A DNA stretch of 64,000 nucleotides. Source: Halogranum gelatinilyticum. GTDB lineage: Archaea > Halobacteriota > Halobacteria > Halobacteriales > Haloferacaceae. Numbering within the stretch: position 1 is the first letter of the stretch; every line of letters begins with the position of its first letter. The translations under genes and the position numbers were made by a program. Below the pieces are notes generated by a model. That model saw only the letters and a program-made list of their open reading frames with translations, made no database searches and had not been told where the DNA came from. Positions 9,745 to 19,606 of this stretch are shown in pieces. The DNA is taken from positions 62,001 to 126,000 of the forward strand of contig NZ_FNHL01000004.1 of NCBI RefSeq assembly GCF_900103715.1, read 5' to 3'.

Positions 9745-10110
9745 ACCTTGTGGCTATTCGTACTGGAACTACAATCTTGCTGTGTTGTCGATTCAGTGGT
9801 TCCTGATTGCGAGAGATACCATAAGTATTCGCTCGGGCGGAGACCAATCTATCCATCTGTGTGAGTTCAGATTGCCTGTGCAGACGTCGAAAATCATGAA
9901 CGCGTTGACTAGACCCGACAGGATGACTTTGAGATTTTTGTCTTCACGCACGTCGGACTCATCAGACAAAACCTCTTTATATTATTATTGATGTGTTGAT
10001 GGTAGCAAGCGAGAATATCTATTTGGAAAGGCTGTCTTACCTTGAGACAGTCACTGAGAGGGTCACATAGAGTATGAAAAACGGGAACAACCGAAAAGGG
10101 GAAAATAGAT
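9745..10110. promoter_or_regulatory. Divergent promoter region between glmU and the glycan operon
   Basis: This 366-base AT-rich stretch separates the leftward glmU-glmS genes from the rightward glycan operon. On the minus strand CGAATACTTAT (9831-9821) looks like a BRE/TATA element about 80 bases from the glmU start. On the plus strand TTTATATTATTATT (9976-9989) is a strong TATA-like tract about 130 bases before the TTG start of the next gene. A 23-codon reading frame beginning at 9999 lies between that tract and the gene; I cannot tell whether it is translated. Confidence 0.4.
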
Positions 10111-11124
10111 TTGCACTCAAGCACTCGAGAGAATAGAGAGCCAGAACTGAGAAATGGAAACGCACGAAATGAGCACCGTGAGACTGTTTCTGAAGCAAAA
10201 ACGGCTTCACAATCTCAAGATGCCATCGTGGTGGTTGGGATTCCAGCATACAATGAAGAGGTGGGGGTTGGGAGTACAATCCTTGCTGCACAGGATTATG
10301 CTGACAAAGTTGTCGTCGTCGACGACGGCAGTTCAGACAATACGGTTTCAATTGCTCGTGCGTCCGGTGCAACAGTCATTATCCACGATGAAAACAAAGG
10401 GAAGGGTGCTGCAGTCCAGACACTCTTCGACCACGTTCGACGCACTAAGTGTGACGCCTTTGTGATTCTTGATGGAGACGGCCAGCATCACCCTCGTGAT
10501 ATCCCACGAGTCGTCTCACCTATTCTGGAAGGGGAAAGTGACCTCGTTATTGGGAGCCGGTATCTCGATCAGAACCCAGACGACGAGACACCCCTCTACC
10601 GGCGATTCGGCCAACGAGTACTGGACTTCCTAACCGCTGGCTCTAGTGGACAGAATCTCACGGACACGCAAAGTGGGTTCCGTGCGTTCGCGCCGACTGC
10701 AGTTGAACGTCTTTCGATTACAACCTCAGGCATGGGGGTCGAAAGCGAGATGATTGGTGATGCTGTTGACAAAGGGCTGGAAATTGAAGAAGCACCAATC
10801 GATGTCCGGTATGAGGGCGTCGACGGGCAAACATACAACCCGCTTCGTCACGGTCTAACTGTCGCAACTTTCATACTCCAGCTGATTCGTGACCGACACC
10901 CACTAATTTTCTTTGGCGTTCCAGGAGTGGTCTTGACTGTCGCTGGAACACTCTACGGACTAGATACAATCCTCATCTACCAAGTCTCAGGAGTATTCTA
11001 CCCCGGCAAGGTGCTCATCGCAGGATTTACTACGATTCTCGGCGTCCTCGGCGTCTTTGTGGGCCTTATTTTGAACCGTATTTCGAACATGATCACCGAA
11101 CTCAAACACGACTTCAGACCATGA
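10111..11124 (+). CDS. Family 2 glycosyltransferase, dolichol-phosphate-sugar synthase/AglJ-like, membrane-anchored
   Basis: Probably transfers a sugar from a nucleotide donor to dolichol phosphate at the membrane, as AglJ does when starting N-glycan assembly. The GT-A domain begins near residue 38 (VVVGIPAYNEE), with VVVDDGSSDNT and the DGDGQHHPRD metal motif. Two membrane helices lie at about 270-290 and 305-330. No ATG or GTG occurs before the domain after the upstream in-frame stop at 10075, so TTG at 10111 is the best start; the first 36 residues are polar and may be partly untranslated. It heads an operon: its stop overlaps the wecB start by four bases. Confidence 0.83.
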   Translation: MHSSTRENREPELRNGNARNEHRETVSEAKTASQSQDAIVVVGIPAYNEEVGVGSTILAAQDYADKVVVVDDGSSDNTVSIARASGATVIIHDENKGKGAAVQTLFDHVRRTKCDAFVILDGDGQHHPRDIPRVVSPILEGESDLVIGSRYLDQNPDDETPLYRRFGQRVLDFLTAGSSGQNLTDTQSGFRAFAPTAVERLSITTSGMGVESEMIGDAVDKGLEIEEAPIDVRYEGVDGQTYNPLRHGLTVATFILQLIRDRHPLIFFGVPGVVLTVAGTLYGLDTILIYQVSGVFYPGKVLIAGFTTILGVLGVFVGLILNRISNMITELKHDFRP

Positions 11125-12230
11125 ACACACAATCTCCGCACATCACTATCGTTCTCGGCACTCGGCCCGAGATTATCAAGCTCGCACCAATTATTCGAGC
11201 TTGTGAAGCACGTAGCACTTCGTACAGCGTCATTCATACCGGCCAGCATTATTCAAAGAACCTCAACGAGGTTTTTTTCGACCAGTTGGAACTTCCACAG
11301 CCAGATTATAATCTCGCTGTCGGATCTGCATCTCACGGGGAGCAGACTGGAGAGATGATTATCGGTATCGAAGAAATCCTACTTGAGGAAGGTACAGACG
11401 TCGTTCTTGTACAAGGAGATACCAATTCTGTTCTGGCAGGAACCATCGCAGCGACAAAACTGGACTGTGAGGTCGGACATGTTGAAGCTGGTCTCCGGAG
11501 CTTTGACCGTGATATGCCCGAGGAAAAAAATCGTGTGCTTACAGATCATGCCGCAGACTACCTCTTCGCACCAACAGAACAGTCCGAAGCACTCCTGCTA
11601 GAAGAGGGCCTCCCCAAAGACCGAATATACGTTACAGGTAACACGGTTGTCGATGCTGTTCATCAAAACCGTGAATTGGCATCTCAAAAGAGTTCGGTGC
11701 TTGAAGAGTTCGGATTGAACGACACCGAGTATGGGCTTTTAACGGCACACCGTGCGGAGAATGTTGACGAGAAGAACACGTTCATGAATCTCTTAGAGGG
11801 TGTTGAGCGTGTTGGTGAAGAACTTGGTGTTGAGTTCTTGTACCCAATCCATCCCCGTGCACGAGGGCAGTTGGAAGAGTTCGGACTGCAAATCCCGGAA
11901 CATACCCAAATTATTCCTCCGCAAGACTACCTTGACTTTCTGCAATTACAAAGTAATGCAAAAGTAATACTCACTGATTCAGGGGGAGTCCAAGAGGAAG
12001 CGTGTGTACTTAATGTTCCTTGTGTGACACTCCGGGAAAATACTGAACGGCCAGAAACGCTTGACGTTGGTGCGAACTGCCTCGCTGGGACAGCACCACA
12101 CGAAATTGTGGAGACTACAAACATGATGATACAAACAGAGCGTGGATGGGAGAATCCCTTTGGAGACGGAACAACTGCAAAAATGATTTTGCAAACAATT
12201 ATACAGTCACAACAACAGGAGGCAGTTTAA
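11121..12230 (+). CDS. wecB: Non-hydrolysing UDP-N-acetylglucosamine 2-epimerase
   Basis: Converts UDP-GlcNAc to UDP-ManNAc. The GT-B-like protein starts with the family motif VLGTRPEIIKLAP. It shows VQGDTNSVLA, HVEAGLRSFDRDMPEE(K)NR with the catalytic acids, TAHRAENVD and the UDP-binding SGGVQEEA segment. The 369-residue length is normal. ATGA overlap with the upstream glycosyltransferase and a one-base overlap with wecC mark a tight operon. The substrate UDP-GlcNAc would come from the GlmS/GlmM/GlmU pathway encoded to the left. Confidence 0.94.
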   Translation: MNTQSPHITIVLGTRPEIIKLAPIIRACEARSTSYSVIHTGQHYSKNLNEVFFDQLELPQPDYNLAVGSASHGEQTGEMIIGIEEILLEEGTDVVLVQGDTNSVLAGTIAATKLDCEVGHVEAGLRSFDRDMPEEKNRVLTDHAADYLFAPTEQSEALLLEEGLPKDRIYVTGNTVVDAVHQNRELASQKSSVLEEFGLNDTEYGLLTAHRAENVDEKNTFMNLLEGVERVGEELGVEFLYPIHPRARGQLEEFGLQIPEHTQIIPPQDYLDFLQLQSNAKVILTDSGGVQEEACVLNVPCVTLRENTERPETLDVGANCLAGTAPHEIVETTNMMIQTERGWENPFGDGTTAKMILQTIIQSQQQEAV

Positions 12231-13525
12231 TGACAGACATCTGTATCCACGGTCTCGGTTACATTGGACTCCCAACAGCCACAATATTCGCTCACTCTGG
12301 TTACGATGTAGTCGGATTTGACACCAATCCAGAAGTAGTATCTACCCTCAGGAGGAGAGAGGTCCACTTTGATGAACCGGGCCTTCAGCAAATTGCAACT
12401 GAAGCAATTGACTCGGAGAGACTCAAAGTCAAGTCTGAGCCCGTATCTGCAGACATTCACATCATTTGTGTACCGACACCGTTCGATGACACAAAAAAAC
12501 AAGCAGACCTCGGAAATGTGGCTGCAGCTGGGCGGACTATCGGTAACCTTCTAAAAGAAGATGACTTAGTTATTCTCGAATCAACTGTCCCCCCAACGAC
12601 CACGGAAGAGGTGTTGCAACCGCAACTAGAAAAATCAGGGTTAGTTGCAGGCCGAGACTTTGGGTTAGCACATTGTCCTGAGACAGTACTCCCAGGGAAC
12701 ATGATTGCTGAACTCAGAGAAAACGATCGGGTAATTGGGGGCATTGATCGACGGTCAACTGAACGAACGGTCGAACTATACGACTCTTTCGTTGAGGGAG
12801 AGATTCGAACTACAGAAAATCCGACGACCGCTGAATTTGCGAAGCTTGCCCAAAACACATTCCGTGATACAAATATCGCACTCGCAAATGAACTTGCTAT
12901 GTTGGCAGACGAATATGATATCGATTCTCGCAAGGCAATCCAGCTTTCGAACCACCATCCACGGGTGAATATTCATCACCCAGGGCCCGGTGTGGGTGGT
13001 CACTGTCTCCCCGTTGATCCGTGGTTCCTAGGCCAAGAGTCCAACAATCTCAATCTCGTTTCAACAGCCCGAGAGATTAATGACTCCATGTCTAACTACA
13101 CAATTGAACTTCTGGGGGAGGAGTTAGGAACTTTGAGCAATTCACGAATCGCGGTTTTAGGTGTCGCGTACAAGGGTAATGTTGACGACACGCGAAACAG
13201 CCCTGGCTTGAAACTTGCACGTGAGTTGCAGGCTAGAAAGTCTTTGGGAGTGAACGAGGTAACAGCAACGGATGGTGGAATCGATGATATCGATGTTCGA
13301 ATTCATGACCCATGTGTGTCCGACCAAACGCTGGATCTCGTCCCACTTGACGAGGCAGTTCGTGGCGCCGAAGCTCTAGTCCTCACAACAGATCACACAG
13401 AGTATGCGCAGTTATCACCAACTCGAATGTCTAAGCTTATGGATGGAAACTTAATTTTGGACACTATGGCACATCTGAACAAAAATGAGTGGAGTGATGC
13501 GGGTTTCAATTACCGCCAAATTTGA
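12230..13525 (+). CDS. wecC: UDP-N-acetyl-D-mannosamine dehydrogenase
   Basis: NAD-dependent four-electron oxidation of UDP-ManNAc to UDP-ManNAcA. The first ATG that fits is at 12230 (TAATG overlap with wecB); it gives 431 residues starting with the Rossmann motif GLGYIGLPTA. The catalytic Cys is in GVGGHCLPVDPWF (about residue 260), and the central domain carries ANELAMLAD. The C-terminal UDP-binding domain begins near residue 300 with VLGVAYKGNVDDTRNSP. An earlier in-frame ATG at 12146 would run back into wecB and is not favoured. Together with wecB this gives the acidic sugar ManNAcA for a surface glycan. Confidence 0.93.
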   Translation: MTDICIHGLGYIGLPTATIFAHSGYDVVGFDTNPEVVSTLRRREVHFDEPGLQQIATEAIDSERLKVKSEPVSADIHIICVPTPFDDTKKQADLGNVAAAGRTIGNLLKEDDLVILESTVPPTTTEEVLQPQLEKSGLVAGRDFGLAHCPETVLPGNMIAELRENDRVIGGIDRRSTERTVELYDSFVEGEIRTTENPTTAEFAKLAQNTFRDTNIALANELAMLADEYDIDSRKAIQLSNHHPRVNIHHPGPGVGGHCLPVDPWFLGQESNNLNLVSTAREINDSMSNYTIELLGEELGTLSNSRIAVLGVAYKGNVDDTRNSPGLKLARELQARKSLGVNEVTATDGGIDDIDVRIHDPCVSDQTLDLVPLDEAVRGAEALVLTTDHTEYAQLSPTRMSKLMDGNLILDTMAHLNKNEWSDAGFNYRQI

Positions 13526-13535
13526 CGATAAATCT

Positions 13536-14582
13536 ATGAATGACCAAAATACAGCGTGGATTGACCTCGTCAGTCCGTCACATCCGTTCTTTTTTGCATC
13601 GCTAGCTAAGCATATTGATAAGTCGGATGTGAAAACGACCGTTCGTAAGAAAACCGAGACAGTTGATTTAGCTGAAGAAGTTGATTTCGATTTCGAAGTC
13701 GTCGGTCGGGATTTCTCTCAGAAGTGGCTAAAGATTGCTGGGATTCCCGCTCGAACAGCTCAACTGGCGTTTCAGGCGCCGGATGCAGACATCGCACTAT
13801 GCTCACGGAATGCCATGTGTATCCTCGCAGCGAAAGCTCGAAATGTGCCCTCAATTAACTTCACCGACAATGACATTACTGCTCATCAAGATGGAGTAAA
13901 ATATGAAGAGAGATACAACCAGCTGGAATCATTGGCAACATATAATATTGTCCCATCAGCGTTTGAGACCGGCGAATTGACAAAATGGCATGCCGACCGT
14001 GATGATATATTCACATATGAGGGATACAAAGAGGATGTGTATGTTGCTGATTTTGAGCCGGACCCCAGGTTTTTGGACAGATTGCCATTCGAAACCTACA
14101 TCGTACTTCGTCCGGAAGCTCTTGACGCAACTTATGTTGATTCTGAAAATTCACTAGTCCCCGATTTACTTGAAAAGTCCATTGAGAACGGTCATAATGT
14201 CGTCTACTTACCTCGTGGTAGAGGTGATGAACACTATGCAGTAGAGTACTCGCAAAATCAAGTGTTTGTACCACAGAACGCTCTAGATGGTCTTCAACTC
14301 GCATGGCATTCGAATGGTGTATTAACTGGATCCGGTACAATGGCTCGAGAAGCCGCATCTATGTCGATACCAGCAGTATCGTTTTTCCCGAACAAGCTTT
14401 TGTCGGTTGATCGTTCAATGGTTGAACAGGGACGTGTCTTGCATAGTCGTGATACAATTGAAATCATGAATTATATCGATTCTGTAGGGCAAGAAGCCAC
14501 TCAAGCAGACCTAAATAGGTCAAAACAAGTAAAAGATGAGGTTGTAGATATCGTGAACAAAATTATAAATAAGCATGAATAG
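13536..14582 (+). CDS. DUF354-family protein, GT-B-like, glycan cluster
   Basis: A 348-residue cytoplasmic protein resembling the DUF354 family, which has a GT-B/2-epimerase-like fold and is found in archaeal glycan clusters. Recognisable parts are the N-terminal WIDLVSPSHPFFF strand, TDNDITAH in the middle, and the C-terminal GSGTMAREAASMSIPAVS donor-pocket-like segment. I start it at ATG 13536, ten bases after wecC, rather than at 13485, which overlaps wecC. It is the last gene of the operon. Probable glycosyltransferase activity is inference; no substrate can be named. Confidence 0.7.
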   Translation: MNDQNTAWIDLVSPSHPFFFASLAKHIDKSDVKTTVRKKTETVDLAEEVDFDFEVVGRDFSQKWLKIAGIPARTAQLAFQAPDADIALCSRNAMCILAAKARNVPSINFTDNDITAHQDGVKYEERYNQLESLATYNIVPSAFETGELTKWHADRDDIFTYEGYKEDVYVADFEPDPRFLDRLPFETYIVLRPEALDATYVDSENSLVPDLLEKSIENGHNVVYLPRGRGDEHYAVEYSQNQVFVPQNALDGLQLAWHSNGVLTGSGTMAREAASMSIPAVSFFPNKLLSVDRSMVEQGRVLHSRDTIEIMNYIDSVGQEATQADLNRSKQVKDEVVDIVNKIINKHE

Positions 14583-14814
14583 CCCCCATACATAGCAGTG
14601 TCTAAATAAGGGGCGAGCAAGCCGAAGATCTATTGTTCAATGCTGCACAGAGACCAGCTCACAGAGAATCTCGACACTACACAGTTGAATGGTGGTAGTG
14701 GGACGGACAGCGACGCTAACGAGACTCGAGGCGTCTCGTTCACGTATCAGAAAGATTCGGTTGCTGGGGACGCCGTCAGAGTATTTGTCGTCTGACCCCG
14801 CGCTGCGGAACTTT
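14583..14814. other. Intergenic spacer after the wec operon
   Basis: No convincing gene. A 51-codon frame at 14640-14795 on the plus strand starts with ATG, but it matches nothing I recognise and borders the IS6 remnant, so it is probably also a relic. Confidence 0.3.
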
Positions 14815-15297
14815 CGCTCAGAGAAATAGATGCGGTTCTACATCTACTTGGATATAACAATTATCTTAAGCAATTTTCAGTGGTGCATCGGTTATCTAAC
14901 GGCGTTACAGACCCAACAAAGGCGCACGAGATGGGACGCGATTGACGAGACCGCTGTCAAAATCAACGGTGAGTCGTCTTGATGTACGCTCCAAAAGGCC
15001 TCGACACAGAGATATGTCATGGTGTCACACCGTTCAAAAATCACGGGACTGATCCGGCGACTGTGTTTCTCCATAACCCCGCAAGAGATAAGATTGCTCC
15101 TAAACGGTGTTTCTCGTGGATCCATTCCTCAAACTGCGTTCTCTTGGTTAGTTGTGGACGGTCAAGGCGACTACACAGATCGAAACGTGATCGAAAAGGG
15201 GTGTCGTACGTTGAGAATATGGGTCGACCGTTTCGATAATTTTTGTGTAAGCCGGTCGGTTGAGCATCGTAAGCGGTTTACAATGTTCAGTAATTAA
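14815..15297 (+). pseudogene. IS6-family transposase remnant (frameshifted, internally deleted)
   Basis: Pieces of a haloarchaeal IS6-type DDE transposase can be read in successive frames. VVHRLSNGVTDPTKA appears first, then DETAVKING with the first catalytic Asp region (14934-14976). MYAPKGLDTEIC in another frame is followed by GTDPATVFLH. The C-terminal segment RNVIEKGCRTLRIWVDRF carries the Glu of the triad (about 15182-15240). Most of the catalytic core is missing and several stops and frameshifts intervene, so it is dead. No terminal inverted repeats were found. It marks past insertion next to the glycan operon. Confidence 0.72.
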
Positions 15298-15382
15298 TAT
15301 TACTTTCAGCGACCGCATCAATCGCTTGGAGGTCGGACACCATCTTGCGGGTTAACCGGACAGTTCCTCATATAAATTATAA

Positions 15383-16828
15383 TCAACCAATTGACTCTAA
15401 TATGACTCTGTCCTTCTCCTCAAATCCTAGGATATAATTAGACAAAGCAAACACAGAGAGAGTCAAGAATCCAGCAACCATTGCGAGAAAAACCCCGTCT
15501 AGTGGGAGATACACAACCAATGCAAGAGTAACTAGCGCTAAGACTAGTGAAATAACACTTGCAGGATTAAACAGTGAAAATGGCTTTATCTGAGCCAACC
15601 ACCATACCTGAATCAATCGAATAAAATTGTAAATTGTGAACGAAATTCCGGTGGCGATAGCTGCCCCCAGAGCGCCATGCGTCTGCACGAAGAAAATATT
15701 CAAAGAAATATTGATAGTTGCGACAATTATTGTATTCGCTGTTTCTACCCGCTCATTCCCACTCATTACGAGCAGGTATCCTACAGGACCAACTGCCGCA
15801 CTAATCATTTGACCAACAGCCAAAATCGAAAGGATGTTATTTGCTTGGGTGGTTGGTTCTCCGAAGATTGACAAAATATCGTTTGAAAAGACAATCAAGT
15901 ACATACAACCAAGGATTGATAGAAGAGCAATCCATTTCGTTGTTGTATTATATATTTGTTGAAGTTTCTGCATCTGACCTGATTCGTACAGATCGGAAGC
16001 CAAGGCCGGGAAAATACTGTTCGCTGCATGAAGTACAATCAACAGAAGAGCTGAAGTTTGGTATGCAGCCTGATACCAACCTAACTCTACATTAGAAACA
16101 TATACGCCCAATATCATGACGTCGGCCCACGAAACTAGACGACCACCTGCAGCTAACAGTACTAATGGCAAAGAAAAATTCAACAATTTTCTCGGTTCAA
16201 AAGTGGTTGGTTTAGAATTGAATCCTCCAAGAGATTTGATTGAGAACAACATGACAAATAGACCAATTGTTGTCGCAGCAAAATATCCGATAACAACAGC
16301 CACTAAGTCATTATAAATGAATGATGATACGTATGCAAGCACTAGTGCAAGGCCAGACCTGACGATATTATCCCCAAAGACTGCGTACTTTGTTTCTTTA
16401 AAACCTTTTGTTGCATTTACTGCAACTTCAAACCCTGCCAATATTGGAAGGCCTGCAAAAAAGATGAAGAGAATATTTCTTTGGCCACTACCGAGGATCG
16501 ACAATAACATATCTAGATTCAAGATAAGTATAGATGATATGAGGGTAGAGAGCAGGATTGGTGTTCCAATTGAGAACACAACAACACCTGTTGTTTTCTC
16601 TGGAGATTCGTCCAAGTAAATTGGTATGAATTTTTGAACTGCTTGATCTAGTCCTAATCTAGAGAATATTATGACAAATTGGGAGATAACCAGTCCAAAG
16701 GTAAATACTCCAAGAGCATCAGGACCAAGTCCTCTTGAAATCACGACATCAAGAGAGTATCTAAATCCACGACCAACAATACCGCCAATAAGAGCGATAG
16801 AGGCCAATTGGAAAATTGACTTTTTCAT
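15383..16828 (-). CDS. Polysaccharide/oligosaccharide flippase (Wzx/MATE-like)
   Basis: A 481-residue integral membrane protein with about 12-14 hydrophobic helices over its whole length, of the polysaccharide biosynthesis/MviN-Wzx type. Such proteins move lipid-linked oligosaccharides across the membrane, and haloarchaeal AglR is a functional example. The N-terminus has the typical GRGFRYSLDVVISRGLGPDALGVF helix-loop with the conserved GPxxxGVF pattern. It lies in very AT-rich DNA, ten bases downstream of the phosphatase-superfamily gene, suggesting an operon. The substrate is presumably the glycan made by the surrounding enzymes. Confidence 0.86.
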   Translation of the reverse strand: MKKSIFQLASIALIGGIVGRGFRYSLDVVISRGLGPDALGVFTFGLVISQFVIIFSRLGLDQAVQKFIPIYLDESPEKTTGVVVFSIGTPILLSTLISSILILNLDMLLSILGSGQRNILFIFFAGLPILAGFEVAVNATKGFKETKYAVFGDNIVRSGLALVLAYVSSFIYNDLVAVVIGYFAATTIGLFVMLFSIKSLGGFNSKPTTFEPRKLLNFSLPLVLLAAGGRLVSWADVMILGVYVSNVELGWYQAAYQTSALLLIVLHAANSIFPALASDLYESGQMQKLQQIYNTTTKWIALLSILGCMYLIVFSNDILSIFGEPTTQANNILSILAVGQMISAAVGPVGYLLVMSGNERVETANTIIVATINISLNIFFVQTHGALGAAIATGISFTIYNFIRLIQVWWLAQIKPFSLFNPASVISLVLALVTLALVVYLPLDGVFLAMVAGFLTLSVFALSNYILGFEEKDRVILESIG

Positions 16829-16837
16829 CAGTGAATT

Positions 16838-17746
16838 CTATGCTCGATATCCGAGATTTTCTAACCGTTCTTTTATCACATCATCTTCAATATTTTTGTC
16901 ATATCCTTGAGGAGACTCGGATTTAATTGCCCTTCTATCACCATCTATTTCAAGCCATGGTACATTAACTAGTTCACTAACGAATGTCTCTTGAGGATGC
17001 CCAAAGTCCCGAAATGGAATCGGGAAGGAACGTTCGCCAATTAGTTGCCCGTGATCTGAAGTGACAACGGTTTTTCCGCCAATCATATCAGTCAACTTTT
17101 CAACACTTTCTAATACAACTTCCAAATTCTCATGATAAGCATCAAACAGAACGTCCACAGGCGTATCTATCTTCCCGGCTCGAACCTTTGGCCAGAAATC
17201 AATTCCACCACCATCAGTATATGAATCTCCTTTTTTACCAATAAATGGACAGTGTGGCTGTAGATAGTGGATGATAAGCCGTTTGTTCGGATATTTTTCG
17301 TTTGCCTTCACTGCAAACTCATTCACCGTAGATGGAAGCACCGTTCTTTTTGATGAATCCCACCCATCTTCTTTCCAAACATGAATGACATCATGGAAGT
17401 CTGGGCTAAAAAGTTCAGATTTCCACTCTAATTGAGGGTTTGCTGAGACATACACAGTGTCATGCAACTCACGGTTGCTAATGTTAGAATCTAAAAAACC
17501 AACAGTACTGCTAGCCCGAGATTTTTTAGCCTGCAGATCTCCTTCAATGGAATTGAGTTCTTTAAAAGAATCAAAGCGGCAAGCATCAAGTATTAATAAA
17601 TTGTCCCAATCTTGTGAGATGAAATCTTCACCTTCAGAATTGTACCCCTCATTCGTATAGCGATAATATAGCTTATTGAGTTGTTGGGGCACAAGTTTAG
17701 GGTCCTCGAATATTCTATGGATACGTCTTTTATTTATTCCGAGCAT
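16838..17746 (-). CDS. Sulfatase/alkaline-phosphatase superfamily protein
   Basis: A 302-residue enzyme with the metal-binding strands of the alkaline-phosphatase/sulfatase fold: LLILDACRFDSF near the N-terminus and VVTSDHGQLIGER near residue 240. The nucleophile region is SRASSTVGFL, with Ser/Thr and no CxPxR motif, so a formylglycine sulfatase is unlikely and a phosphatase or phospho-group transferase is more plausible. I prefer ATG 17746 (MLGINKRRIHRIF) over ATG 17800, because related proteins begin at this point. It sits directly upstream of the flippase in AT-rich DNA. The function in glycan decoration is inferred. Confidence 0.72.
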   Translation of the reverse strand: MLGINKRRIHRIFEDPKLVPQQLNKLYYRYTNEGYNSEGEDFISQDWDNLLILDACRFDSFKELNSIEGDLQAKKSRASSTVGFLDSNISNRELHDTVYVSANPQLEWKSELFSPDFHDVIHVWKEDGWDSSKRTVLPSTVNEFAVKANEKYPNKRLIIHYLQPHCPFIGKKGDSYTDGGGIDFWPKVRAGKIDTPVDVLFDAYHENLEVVLESVEKLTDMIGGKTVVTSDHGQLIGERSFPIPFRDFGHPQETFVSELVNVPWLEIDGDRRAIKSESPQGYDKNIEDDVIKERLENLGYRA

Positions 17747-17887
17747 GATCTCGAGTAGGTGAAATACGTGTCTTCTTTGTCGGTTAAAACTGTTGTGCAA
17801 TCCTCATTAGCATGTGGACCCATTAGCAATTGGCAAGATTATTGCAATCCAATTAATACAAGGAACTGCCATATGCAATTGTAGCTA

Positions 17888-19075
17888 ATGAGCATCATCA
17901 GTGAAACGATTTTTGAGATCAAGAAGAACGGAATCATCTCTGGGATTAAGTGGGGGTCAAGGCTTTTAGCGACGTCACTTATTCAGCCCACTGCGGACAT
18001 TCTAGATTCATATTTTCCATTTATATTCATCCGGGGAGAGAAGCTAAAGGAGGCTTTTGAGGAGAATGGTACAATATATACATATGGTGACCCATATTAT
18101 TTGAACATTGATGGAAATGAGGAAGAGACTAAAACAGCACCAGACTATATTACTTCAAAATCAGGAAGGCGGAAGGTGGACCAGCCTTTTGTCGGGATAT
18201 TGCATGAGGTACACATCGTAGGAGACTATCCAATCCCAATCAAAGGCCGTTCAATAATTCAAGAGGCAGTTGTTTCAACATCTCACCTTGTACTTCATCT
18301 TGGGTATTCTCTCTCGCGATTACTAACGGGTCAATACAGTGGCCGTAAGGAAGTCGACACAGGCGTATTATTATTCAATAAATGGAATTCAGGATACTAC
18401 CATTGGACAACAGAGACACTAACACGATTAATCAGCATAAAAAAATATATTGAACACACCAACACTAATTTGAAATTAATTGTTGGTCCAAACCTCACTC
18501 GCTTTCAGGAAGATACACTATCGCTATTGGGATTTGCTAACGATCAAATCATTAGGTACAATGTCTCGTCGATGAAAGTCAACCGGTTAATAGTGCCATC
18601 AAACAGACGTGGCTTTGACCCAGGTGATCCAGCTCCAGTTGATTACCGGTATCTGAGGCACCAAATGCGAGAAATAGTGGATGTAGAATCTGAAGGACAT
18701 AGTTCGAGAGTATACATATCGAGACAGGATGCGCCAACCCGCCAAGTCACTAATGAAAAAGAAGTAATCACAATGCTCAAATCCTATGGGTTTGAGTTAG
18801 TTACACTTTCTGAGAACAATGTACAGGAAAACATTCGGATTTTTTCAAAAGCTGATGTTGTTGTCGCACCTCACGGGGCGGGGTTGACAGATATAATATA
18901 CTCAAATTCGCTTTCGGTCATTGAATTGCTTAAAGAGGACGACTGTTCGGCAGCATATTATACACTCTCCAAGTCACTAAGTCACGATTATTACTCGCTC
19001 CTATGTGATTCGGATGGAAAGAATCTCAGTGTTGACGTTGCCAAGCTGGAAAAGTTGGTGAATGAGGTGATATAG
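17888..19075 (+). CDS. Family 61 glycosyltransferase (DUF563)
   Basis: A 395-residue cytoplasmic protein with the DUF563/GT61 signature: NSGYYHWTTETLTRL (about residue 165), VYISRQDAPTRQVTNE (about 275) and VVAPHGAGLTDIIYSN (about 330). It presumably adds a sugar to the surface glycan; donor and acceptor are unknown. Codon use is AT-rich like its neighbours. It is divergent from the sulfatase-like gene, with about 140 bases of AT-rich promoter region between them. Confidence 0.83.
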   Translation: MSIISETIFEIKKNGIISGIKWGSRLLATSLIQPTADILDSYFPFIFIRGEKLKEAFEENGTIYTYGDPYYLNIDGNEEETKTAPDYITSKSGRRKVDQPFVGILHEVHIVGDYPIPIKGRSIIQEAVVSTSHLVLHLGYSLSRLLTGQYSGRKEVDTGVLLFNKWNSGYYHWTTETLTRLISIKKYIEHTNTNLKLIVGPNLTRFQEDTLSLLGFANDQIIRYNVSSMKVNRLIVPSNRRGFDPGDPAPVDYRYLRHQMREIVDVESEGHSSRVYISRQDAPTRQVTNEKEVITMLKSYGFELVTLSENNVQENIRIFSKADVVVAPHGAGLTDIIYSNSLSVIELLKEDDCSAAYYTLSKSLSHDYYSLLCDSDGKNLSVDVAKLEKLVNEVI

Positions 19076-19606
19076 GGGCATCGGAGCGTAATAAGTATCG
19101 AGGATGTGAGATATAGATAGAAGTATCAAACCTATTCTTGAAGAGCCTCTCCCTACGTTCTGTGGAAGAACCAAGGTCTTTCCGCCTTCAAACGAATTTA
19201 TAAATCATCTATAAAGAAAGTGCAAGACTCAACAACTCGAACGAGTTGCTAACCAGTATGTCCATCAAGATATACTCATACTACTTCTTTAACATATGCA
19301 CATCTGACTTCCACTCGCGGCCCTACTACAATGACGAAGGCGACACAGACGGCCTCTATCATTCGTAGAGGGGAACCTAGAACGACTACATCACACGTTC
19401 AGGTAGGTACCAGTAGCAATGACCAACGGTTTCAATCAACGCCAGCCACAAATGTTGTTTTATCTACACATTTCCCTGAAAACACCATCTCATCAGGCTA
19501 GGCTGCTGGAGCCAGGTCCAGTGCGCTAGGGACGCTGGCAAGTCACCGAAAAATCAGTAAATCGATAAAAACATTAGTTCCGAATTGAAAAGACAATGAA
19601 GTGACT
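19076..19606. other. Gene-free stretch in the glycan island
   Basis: About 530 bases with no sustained reading frame. A peptide-like stretch with several stops (19305-19410, containing RPYYNDEGDTDGLYH) suggests a decayed gene, but I cannot name it. TATA-like sequence occurs shortly before the next gene (around 19557-19575). Confidence 0.35.

Noticed and set aside
14640-14795. A 51-codon small gene between the wec operon and the IS6 remnant
   Set aside because: No ribosome-binding site, TATA position or recognisable motif, and it borders decayed transposase sequence.
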